64,000 nt of DNA, taken from the NCBI GenBank assembly GCA_958450365.1, contig CAUEEP010000912.1, positions 486,501 to 550,500 on the forward strand, written 5' to 3'. The translations under genes and the position numbers were made by a program. The notes below the pieces were generated by a model. That model saw only the letters and a list, made by a program, of their open reading frames with translations, ran no database searches and had not been told where the DNA came from. Below, in pieces: positions 55,437-64,000 of the stretch. The first letter of the stretch is position 1. Each line of letters opens with the position of its first letter. This DNA is from Mesorhabditis belari. Its lineage: Eukaryota > Nematoda > Chromadorea > Rhabditida > Rhabditidae.

Positions 55437-56256
55437 ATCTTGATCTTGAAGCTCTAGTGGATCCTTGAAGTTATCTGTGCTATCCGTATATTACATACAT
55501 TATATCGTGTTGCTTTTCATCGGCCCTTTTCGTACTATGTGTATGAATTCATGTGTATTAATCTCAAATCTAGCGAGATCTTAAATAATCTTGATCTTGA
55601 TCTTGAAGCTCTAGTGGATTCTTGACGTTATCTGTGCTAGCCATATATTACCTGGGCCACGACACAGACCGCTGAACGAGCCCTGAGAACGACGCATCGA
55701 GCCCTTGAAAGGAACCTCCTCGGGTACAATAGGAAGACGCAGCTCGACCAGGACCTAAGAAGTACGGATATGCGCCAGCTCTCGGGACTCAGAGATCCAG
55801 TGGAAGTGATTGAGAGAAAAAGACTCAGGTGGGCCGGCCACGTAACCAGAAGAACAGACGACAGATGGACGATACGGATCACAGAGTGGCTACCACGAGA
55901 CCAGAAGAGGCCCACCGGAAGACCAGCAACGAGGTGGAGCACAAGAGTGGCAGAGACGGTCAGAGAAAGGATGGCTAGAGTGCAACCACCACCAGCACCA
56001 GCAAGTCGAAAACTTCGAACCAGGAACAATCAAGCTAGGAAACGCTGGATGACAATAGCAAGGGATAGAGAAATGTGGAAGCAGGTTGTGATCTGCGCAA
56101 AATAGGAACACCTGAGTGCGAAAACAGATCAAAAAAAACCCCATGTATTATATCGTGTTCCTTTTTATCGGCCCTTTTCGTGTTATGTGTATGAATTCAT
56201 GTGTATTAATCTTAAATCTAGCGCACTTTATCTCAGGTCCTGAATAAAGTATCTAT
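55437..56256 (+). mobile_element. LINE 3' ends, two tandem truncated copies
   Basis: The block with CTTGAAGCTCTAGTGGATCC and GTATGAATTCATGTGTATTA occurs at 55437-55573. It recurs split at 55585-55650 and 56145-56225 around a coding remnant. The last copy ends in AATAAAGTATC followed by an A/T-rich tail, as for a poly(A)-primed retrotransposon. Confidence 0.7.
55653..56105 (+). pseudogene. LINE reverse-transcriptase C-terminal region, 5'-truncated
   Basis: A frame of 150 codons runs from WATTQTAERALRTTHRALER through RLRWAGHVTRRTDDRWTIRI and GRPATRWSTRVAE to the stop. RRLRWAGHV.R..DDRW...W.PRD..R..GRP..RW is the characteristic C-terminal block of RTE-like and related nematode/insect endonuclease-reverse transcriptases. 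The endonuclease and catalytic RT domains are absent, as usual after incomplete reverse transcription. Confidence 0.8.
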
Positions 56257-56376
56257 CTACTTTTTTTTCTTTAAAAACCTCTTTCTTACTTTTTTTTGTT
56301 TATTTTTTTTAAATTTTAAATAAAATAAATTTAAATATAAAAAAAAGAAAAAAAAAAAAAAAAAAATAATGGAAAA

Positions 56377-56414
<38 letters not shown>

Positions 56415-56460
56415 AGGGGAGAAAAAGGGGGAGGGGAAGGGGGGGGAAGGGAGGTATCTA
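56257..56460. repeat. A/T- and A-rich low-complexity DNA
   Basis: Runs of A of 20 or more around 56340-56411, then a GA/GGGG-rich patch. Likely the tail of the preceding LINE plus slippage. Confidence 0.7.
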
Positions 56461-56492
56461 TCTAAATATATCTATCTATCTAAATATATATA

Positions 56493-56730
56493 TGTTGTGT
56501 CCGATTTAGATTTCCGTCCGATTTAGATTCAATCTAAATCTTATATAGATTGAACAATAATACGTCTTATATAGATTGAACAATAATATAAACATGCGTA
56601 ATATATGTTCTTAAGCGTTTTCTGTAGTTTTCTGCATTTTTCAAAGGTCTTTTATTCATTACAGTCTATATCGGACGTCCGATACAGATCGAACAATAAT
56701 AAACGTGCCTAATATAAATCGGACACAACA
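56493..56730. mobile_element. Small MITE-like element with TGTTGTGTCCGATTTA ends
   Basis: TGTTGTGTCCGATTTAGATT at the left is mirrored by TGTTGTGTCCGATTTATATT at the right. Two TATAGATTGAACAATAATA units lie inside. The target duplication is unclear. Confidence 0.55.
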
Positions 56731-57414
56731 TCTATATAAACCCCAATCAGTGGCCATCTAAAAGACTCTAAAGTGTTTTCAAAGTTTCAAAAATTTCCGC
56801 ATAGCTTTAACTTTTTTTAGACAATTAGATCAAATTTAACCAAGAAAAATCCAAATTTTTCAGAAGTTTATCCCTTTATCCCTAATTTTATTGCAGAAAT
56901 TTGCAGAAATTTGAAAGTTACCTCCCTTGAGATTTGAGTTTCAAAAGTTCGCTCTTAAACTTTCAAAATCTTCTGCTTAAACCTCACCCCTCCGTCTGGT
57001 CAATTAAAAATTCCCGACTCAAAAAAAACATTACTTTTCTTTAGACCAAAAATCTACTTCCTAGCCCAATAGCCGGGATTTTCTTAAGAGAAAATTTTTC
57101 ACTGATCATTTTCTATCATTTTGTCCCTCCATTTGTCCCTCCTTTTTTTTCATTTTCTCAAGTCAGAGTTGTCTGTGGTCTCGTTTATCAATGAAAGAGC
57201 AAGAACAAGAGACACCTGACATCAACTTGTCCGAAAAGATTCCCCTTTTCGATTCAACTCTTTCTTGATTTTATCTTGTGGTTGTTTCATTTTTTTAACG
57301 TAGAAAAATCACTTGATTTTCTTCAGACTTTCAGGTCACTTTCAACCTGTACTGTCGAATCCAAATTCTGCACGTATTCTTATCATCAAACCATACAATT
57401 TCTAGACTTCATCT

Positions 57415-57735
57415 AGCTAAAATCTAGCTAAGATCTAGCTTCATCTACCTAAAACCTAGCTTCATCTAGCTAAAATCTAGCTTCATCTAGCAAAATCTAG
57501 ACTTCATCTAGCTAAAAATCGCACGAACTTTTCGTCTAACCAAATAGAAATGATGGAAACAATTAACTAAAACTTTTTAATCTCATGGTTGCTGTGATTC
57601 TGCTTTGAAATGTACCGGTGAAATGTTGAAGAGGTATTTCTATGGGGACTCTATCAGAAAGGTTGAAGAGGTATTTCTATGGGAACTCTATCAGAAATGT
57701 TGTAGAGGCATTTCTATGGGGACTCAAGTTAATGT
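57415..57735. repeat. Two minisatellites (TCATCTAGCTAAAATCTAGCT; 36-bp GTTGAAGAGGTATTTCTATG unit)
   Basis: The first array occupies about 57405-57520. The second has three units at about 57625-57728. A solo end of the CCGTATTTTCTCTAATAGTA MITE follows at 57743-57766. Confidence 0.75.
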
Positions 57736-57954
57736 TTTAAGTACCGTATTTTCTCTAATAGTAGTGCAACCTCAGGTTTAAGAGATTGATGACGCAGTTT
57801 AAAGAACAGTGTATAGAAAGCTGTCACATCGAAGGAAAAGTGTAATAGAAATATGTATTTTTCATAGGATTATTCATAGAAATTTGAGCATAGCAAGGCC
57901 AAAGAGCGGCAAAGTTTAAACGGTCTGGGATGAGGATCAGTTGGAAAGAGAAAC

Positions 57955-58200
57955 GAGAGTAATGCCAAAGCACTTTATGGCAAAGCCAAAGCACTTTATG
58001 CCAAAGCCAAAGACTAGCCAAACCAAAAGCGCATGCCAAAGCCAAAGCTACCAAAGCCAAAGCACAAAGCCAAAGCACTTATCCAAACAAGCCCCGCCAA
58101 AAAGCACTTAAGCAGCACTTAAAAGCAAAGCACTTATGCCCAACAATGCCAAAGCCAAAGCGCCTTATGCCAAAGCCAAAGCACCTTATGCCAGAGGGCT
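57955..58200. repeat. Degenerate GCCAAAGCCAAAGCACTTTA repeat
   Basis: Irregular AAAGCCAAAGCAC/TTATGCC units. Open frames on both strands across it are repeat-derived. Confidence 0.8.
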
Positions 58201-58884
58201 TTGCCAGGCGGCGAGTGATTACGCGACCGCACAAAGAGCGCCTCTTTCACAAGGAGCTTTGTGTTGGTTCTTGGTGCCAAATGAAGATATTCAGCTCTAA
58301 ATTTGTATCGGTTTTTGGGGGTTTTCGGACTCGGGAATCGATCGGGAATCGGGAATCGAAGATCTATTTCTTTTATTGAGTCTAGTGGGACTCGGGAATA
58401 AGTCTTGAGATAAACAAAAAAAAAATTCCATCTACCTTGAGTATATCGAGCCAAAAGAACAGCTAAACACTGTTTTCCCAAATTTCTTTTATCTCTTTTA
58501 TCTCTTTTATCTTTTCACATTCTCGCAATCGTCTTTTGTTCACCTGTTCACAGAACATGGCCGTTAAAGCGAAAACTTTGGTGTCAAATATCAGCTTTCT
58601 TTTGCCTTTGTTTCTTGTCAGTTTTCTAAAAACCTAAAATCACATCTGTTGGGTGACTTTGTTTTTGAAAATGGCATAAAGTTTCAATTGTTTATTTAAA
58701 TCAAAATTTTAAACTTAAAACCAATACATTCCTTTAACAGAAAACCTTTCTCAACTCGATTTTGTCCCGAAGAAATTTGACCAATCAAGCCAAAATCCCA
58801 AGTTTTTCAAAAGCGAGTCTTCCTTTGCAAAAGAGAAAAAAAAGAATAATTCACTTTGCTGCTTTCAGCGTTCAGAAAGGGAAC

Positions 58885-59965
58885 TTTAATCTAAGCGTCA
58901 AAAATTTGTTATGAAGATTGTGAATTGTTTTCGGGCTTCACAGAATGGAATGGGGAAGTGGATTTGTGACCTGAAAATTTGCCTCTTCATTTTCTTTTTG
59001 AGTTGTTGTTTTGTCACTTGTCTCTTCTCAAAACATGTTTTGGTAATTTTCGATTCTATCCCGCTATACAATTGTTTTAAGTTGTTTCATCTTATTCATT
59101 CAATTGTTTCATTTTAAGTTTTACCCCCGCCAGTCAATCCTGTCCAGTTTTGTTTTGTATTAACGGTTCCAATACGGTTCCAATAGAGCTCCTATTTTGA
59201 TCCAATACGGTTCTAATACAGTCCCTATTTTGATCCAATACGGTTCCAATATGTATTAACATATAAAACAAAACAAGGATCCTGGGGGATCCCCTTGGAA
59301 ACTTGGATAATTTTGGAAACGGCCGATCCCCTTGGATTCACCCCAAAAGAGATCCATTCACATCCCGTTTTACATAGACTTAAGTCAAAGTCTTTTATCG
59401 ATAAAGATAGATAAATGGATTTTCTTGAGGATCTGATCTTGAAAGGGTGGAACCTTGAAATAGTGGACAAGTTGGAAATTAGAAATCCAGAAGTGGTGTA
59501 ATAATCTTACAGCTTTCAGTTTTACCCCCGCCAGTCAATACCATCCAGTTTTGTTTTGTATTAACATACAAAACATACAAAACAAAACGAAGATCCTGGG
59601 GGAATAATTTTGGAAACGGCCGATCCGCTCGGATTCACCCTAAAAGATTCACCCCAAAATCTAAGCGTCAAAAGTTTGTTATGAAGATTGTGAATTGTTT
59701 TTGGCTTCAGCGAATGGAATACGGAAGTGGATCTGTGGCCTGATTAAAAATTTACCTCTTTCTTTTCACTTTTCACTCCATTCACACCCCGTTTTGCATA
59801 AACTGAAGTCAAAATCTTTTATCGGTGAAGATAGATAAATGGATTTTCTTGAGGATCTGATCTTGAAGGGGTGAAACTTTGAAATAGTGAACAAGTTGGA
59901 AATTAGAAATCCAGAAGTGGTGTACTAATCTTACAGCTTTCCAATACCGTCTTACCAGCTCAGGC
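58885..59965. repeat. Tandem segmental duplication with possible RT remnant
   Basis: Blocks at 58888-58985, 59118-59165 and 59360-59520 recur at 59658-59757, 59519-59566 and 59780-59945. Reading the minus strand gives VSKGIPQDPCFVLYVN (near 59270) and YLGSWFNVDKSKPEL (near 59970). These weakly resemble the GxPQG and YLG segments of LINE reverse transcriptases. The identification is tentative. Confidence 0.4.
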
Positions 59966-60271
59966 TTGGATTTATCTACGTTAAACCAAGACCCTAAATA
60001 CACTGCTCTACACTGCTCTACACTGCTCTAAATACTCCAAATGCTAGCAGCGTTTAGATCTCGAAAGTTTTGTATGTTAATATATCCCTATATGCTAATT
60101 GACTGCTGGAGGCATCACCGAAATGAGGAGGTGGTGGGAATAATCGAATTTTATCCATGTTTTCCATCAATTGTTAAATTAGTCTTTGTCCTTTACAGGT
60201 ATTATTCATGAAGGAGAAAACCTAGTACCTAGCAAAATCTATTAGTTTTAAAAATTTTGCTTTAATCCGGT

Positions 60272-60338
60272 TGGCTTAATCGACTGGCTAAGAGTCCTAT
60301 AGCTTAGTCGGGAGGCTAAGGGTTCAATTCGATTAGAT
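60272..60338 (+). other. tRNA-like head adjacent to a MITE, second case
   Basis: CTTAATCGACTGGCTAAGAG and GCTAAGGGTTCAATTCG resemble boxes A and B. The unit parallels 19003-19072, both upstream of the same MITE. Confidence 0.35.
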
Positions 60339-60383
60339 TATTAGTTCTTACGGCTAGATTATCAGTTCTTTTTTCCTAGATGT

Positions 60384-60604
60384 ACCGTATTCTCTCTAAT
60401 AGTAGTGCACACGGTCGAGCCGAGTTGATGACTATTTTACAGTTCCCAAGTTTTCGCAGAAGCTCAACACTCTAATCCCCCACTAGATCTCATCGTCAGC
60501 TACATTTTCCGACTCCACATCGATAGGTTCTGATAAGCGCTTTTCGAGATTTCGAGCAATTTAGGCGAAGTTTAGGGTGCACTACTATTAGAGAGAATAC
60601 AGTA
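60384..60604. mobile_element. 220-bp MITE, CCGTATTCTCTCTAATAGTA family, best copy
   Basis: The left end ACCGTATTCTCTCTAATAGT and right end ACTATTAGAGAGAATACAGT are mirrored for about 26 bp, next to TA. Nearly identical to 19111-19331. Confidence 0.85.
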
Positions 60605-61680
60605 TATGGGTTTTTTTTCTTCCCTATATTTAGGGCTTTGGGGTTATGCTTGTGTATTGTTTGTCCAACATTATTCGTCTGAATTGATTATTTTTTAAAT
60701 TAAAGAACTTTAAAAAACGATTAGCCTAGTTAGCTGAATACTTTTTACTCGATCTAGAGTCGATTAAATTACGTTATCTAAACGGTATCTGTTTTAAAAA
60801 CTATCGTAAGTTGAATCGAAAGAAAACTACTGCAATCAAATCATCAGTTTGCACAGAATCAACCAAATTTTGTATCATAAGCCTAACCTTTCAGTTCTTC
60901 AGCGAATCATCTCAAAAACTGAGCTAATTGAATGTAAACTAGCGGTTTGATGACGGTGTTTTTCTAAAATAGGTAGGTTCCTTTACGATAGTGAATTACT
61001 CGAAAGGAACAAGTCTATTTGCACAAAAAAGTCTCGCACTTTCCAGAAATACTAGAACTAACAGATGTTTTTTGCATTTTCGAAAATTTGGTACAAATTT
61101 TGGCATCTAAAGTTCATTGAGCAATAGCCCGTAAATAGCTCTGAACTTCTACAATTTCTGAGAACGAGAAGTCCAAAAATTCCTTTCCAGACCGCCTTTC
61201 AAGAAGAAATTTCTTTCCAGAAATCCCTTCTTTCCAGCCTTTCCAGAATCTCTGAATCGAAATCACTTCCTGATTGATGAAAAATTAACGCAATTCCCTA
61301 AAGGAGTTTAATGAAAAGAGCCATTATGGGGCCATTATGAGGGACCCATTATGAGGCCAGAGCCAAATTCACTTTAAATTCCTAATGCCGTTCCATTTTT
61401 TGAGTTTTGAATCAAAAAAGGACTAAAGTTTGTAAAGGATTGGGAATTTTTATGAAATTTTGTAGTTCAATACAATTTTTAAACGAGATTCGTTTTCGGT
61501 GGACAAGAATTTAAGCGAATATTTGTATCTGATCATTGAATTTGATTCTCTTGATTTGAATTTGAATTTGATCATTGAATTTGATTCTCTCGGCTTTTCT
61601 TGATTGAAAACTTTTGTCGTTTTTATCTCTTATCAATTTATAACCTCTCACTTTTTTGATTTGTAATTTTTAATAAGCTA
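60605..61680. other. No gene seen
   Basis: AT-rich sequence without supported exons. Short direct repeats (TTTGAATTTGATCATTGAAT near 61556-61590) only. Confidence 0.4.
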
Positions 61681-61682
61681 TA

Positions 61683-62061
61683 CACTGTTGAACATACTTC
61701 TACGACCACCCCATTTCTCAAAAACTTTAAGAACAATGATATCCCATGAAAAATCAGGTTTTAAATAGTATTTATAATAATGATTGATGTAAGAAGACAG
61801 GAGAAAACCTGAGCATCAAGTTTAATTATCAAAAAGATTTATTGAAAAGCCGCTTTCTTTCTTGTAAAATTATGATCACTTGCCGGAAGAGGCTTTTCAA
61901 TAAATCTTTTTTTAAATTAAACTTGATGCTCAGGTTTTCTCCTCTCTTCTTACATCAATTATTATTATAAATACTATTTAAAATCTGATTTTTGATAGAA
62001 TATTATTGTTCTTAAAAAGTTTTTGAGAAATGGGATGGTCGTAGGATTATGTCCAGCAGTG
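61683..62061. mobile_element. Palindromic MITE, 379 bp
   Basis: TA-flanked. CACTGTTGAACATACTTCTA at the left is mirrored by CACTGCTGGACATAATCCTA at the right. The arms stay complementary for about 150 bp around a centre near CTTGTAAAATTATGATCACT. Confidence 0.8.
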
Positions 62062-62441
62062 TAGTTGCTCTTTACCTTTTATATGATAATGACAGCTATG
62101 ACAACTCAACCGTTTCTCACAATTTCAAGAACAAGTATGCTTTTAAGCCCTAGATCCTTTAAGTCAAGCCAATCTAGGCCAGCAAAAAGGCTGATCCAAG
62201 ACTGGTTTGGTACAAGATAAGACTGGCCTCTAGCTAGTCCATGTTTGTGGCTGATTGGTTTAAGTCAAGCCAGCTCAAAGTCCAGCTCAAACTTCAAGAT
62301 CTGCCTTTTGGCTTTTCCTAGCCTTGAAAAAGAATTGTGGAACAACTTTGCTAACTGTAAGGAATATTTTCTTTCATTTTGGTTACAGCTGGTTTTTCAA
62401 AACGCTTCACACAGTCTATTCATAGTTTTTTTTTTCAGAAA

Positions 62442-62586
62442 ATGGACAAATGGTTAATATTTCTATTATCAGTACTATCTATCGTATGCTTTGGATACGA
62501 GAATTATGAGGCAAATCCGACAAAATCCTCTCCATTCCCTCAAACACCTCGTCCTACTCAACCGAATGAGATGGCGAAGCGAAGAT
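62442..62586 (+). CDS. First exon of a secreted protein (partial gene)
   Basis: ATG three bases after a strong acceptor (a run of T then CAG at 62438), the layout of a nematode trans-spliced first exon. It encodes MDKWLIFLLSVLSIVCFG, a clear signal peptide. Then comes a Pro/Thr/Ser-rich segment (PTKSSPFPQTPRPTQP) and a basic end MAKRR, followed by a GTTTGT donor in phase 1. No further exon was found before the window end; the downstream sequence is mostly repeats. The signal-peptide exon design resembles that of the gene starting at 42832. Confidence 0.55.
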
Positions 62587-62849
62587 GTTTGTTTTTTTGG
62601 GTTGAATTTTTGAGCTCACTTGCGTGAGGTATTAAATTTGTATTCGAATATGTAAGAGTTCCGCTTTTCCTGAGATTCTAGTCTTTTCGTGCTTTGAATT
62701 TTTAAAAACATCAAATAAAATTCTCTAAAGAGAATTTTGTCAAAATCAGGTACCGGTATTTAGTAAATGACGATAGAAGTTCAAGGATCAGAAAGGTGTT
62801 GCAAAGTTCTTGAACGGCTGCTCATTGATGGATTAAAAGGAATAAATGA

Positions 62850-63590
62850 AGAGAGTTCTCCGAGTATTATATATAATTTGAAAGCCCTTAATGAATACTA
62901 CAAAATAGAATAGCTAAATCAACAATTTATGCCAATGTTGGAAAAATTTAAGGACTTGAACTCCTGAAAAAGATGATCTTCTGTTTTAAATGAAAGTTTT
63001 AAATCAACAATTAGTGCCAAACTTGGAGAAATTTCATTTAAAACAGAAGATCATCTTTTTCAGGAGTGTCACGTTCAGGTCCTTAAATTTTTCCAACCAG
63101 TTCACCATATGGGTGCGGTTACCTACAGCACTCGGTTCAGGGAATATATCCCTGACTTATCTGCTGGATTCGAACCAGAGACTAACCGAGCCCAACGTTA
63201 CTTAACTTGGCAGATCTGTCCGGAAGTCGTGTTTCAAAGTGGCAAGGCCGTAGCTATACCATAGGCTGTGGCGAGTCTTTTCAGTTTCTATCAGAACTTT
63301 CAAAAATCTTTTCAGTTTCTAGAACTTTGTCTTAAGTGTATGCACTGATTGGTGAGGTTTTTATTCCCGTATTTAATGCAGATATAATCAGTATAATAAC
63401 TGGCCTAGTTGACGTTAAAATAGAAGATCATCTTTTTCAGGAGTGTCACGTTCAAGTCCTTAAATTTTTCCAACATTGGCATAAATTGTTGATTGATGTT
63501 GATTTGATCAGCTATTCTATTTTGTAGTATTCATTAAGAGCTTTCAAATTATATAACACTCTGAGTACTCTCTTCTTCATTTTCTTCTTT
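62850..63590. mobile_element. Foldback element with nested insertion
   Basis: AATTTGAAAGCCCTTAATGA through AAAAAGATGATCTTCTGTTTT (62876-62985) is mirrored at 63420-63560. A second mirrored copy of the inner part lies at 63035-63100. An unrelated unit with TCGAACCAGAGACTAACCGA (63104-63230) is inserted between. Confidence 0.65.
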
Positions 63591-64000
63591 TAATTCATCA
63601 ATGAGCATCCGTTTAAGAATTTTGTCGCATCTTGTAGTGATTAGAAATCGTTTATGAGATAATTTCTAATCACTACAGGATGCAAAAGTTCAATAAATGT
63701 TGAGCTGAAATTTTCCTAGAAACACACGCTTTCTGGAGCTCTCAATTCTTTATTTACTTTTGTAACTTACAAAAAGATCTAGAATAGGATATTCAGTCTA
63801 GAATAGCTAGATTACGGTATTTAGTCTAGATTAGAGTATTTTAGAGTATTCAGTCTAGACTGTCTGGATTACAGCAAAACAAGCTAATAGTTAGAAAGAG
63901 AGTGTACCAAAAAGCGTGTATTTTCATTTTTAAGCACAAAGTACTTGCTGTAAACGTTGGAATACAGAGATTTAGCTATGAAACAGGTTTGGCGACTATA
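63590..64000. other. No gene seen at window end
   Basis: A short inverted repeat (CTTGTAGTGATTAGAAATCG / ATTTCTAATCACTACAGGAT, 63629-63682) and AT-rich DNA with TAGTCTAGA-type units at 63790-63870. Confidence 0.4.

Noticed and set aside
59225..60003. Minus frames as real genes
   Set aside because: They lie in a diverged tandem duplication and look like eroded LINE sequence.

Overview
The window looks like a nematode nuclear chromosome segment with a heavy repeat load. The evidence is AT-rich DNA, very short introns (40-68 nt) with TTTCAG/TTTTAG acceptors, pyrimidine-rich acceptors just upstream of start codons that resemble trans-splice sites, and abundant mariner-type elements. I cannot name the genus. 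Coding sequence is a small minority. Most of the window is miniature inverted-repeat elements (MITEs), foldback elements, minisatellites and transposase fossils. Exons were found by eye from reading-frame and splice-phase consistency, not by database search.

Layout. 1-6.1 kb: repeats, including a MULE-like element with a 10-bp target duplication, a (GTCT)n element and a possible Merlin-like fossil. 6.1-8.5 kb (+): the last four exons of a protein with a charged helical segment and an acidic tail. 8.5-20 kb: MITEs, minisatellites, tRNA-like units and a second MULE-like copy. 20.1 kb (-): one exon of an SH2 adaptor, Nck-like, between two copies of one 235-bp MITE. 21-34 kb: foldbacks, a 30-bp satellite, mariner fossils and one possible first exon (27.1 kb). 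34.1-42.8 kb (-): a 14-exon gene, apparently complete, for a secreted 525-residue protein I do not recognise. Its introns hold a full-length mariner with an intact transposase, three other mariner derivatives and several private tandem repeats. 43-49 kb: tRNA-like units, a Harbinger-like MITE and mariner MITEs. 49.1-50.2 kb (+): a small two-exon gene with a MITE in its intron. 51-61 kb: transposon remnants, a tRNA-derived SINE, a LINE tail, minisatellites and two weak coding candidates. 62.4 kb (+): the signal-peptide exon of another secreted protein, with the rest beyond or not found.

The genes do not form an evident pathway. The most informative content is the transposon biology: an apparently intact mariner, a MULE-like insertion with a related empty site elsewhere in the window, and several mariner-MITE families with different ends that share one internal core sequence.
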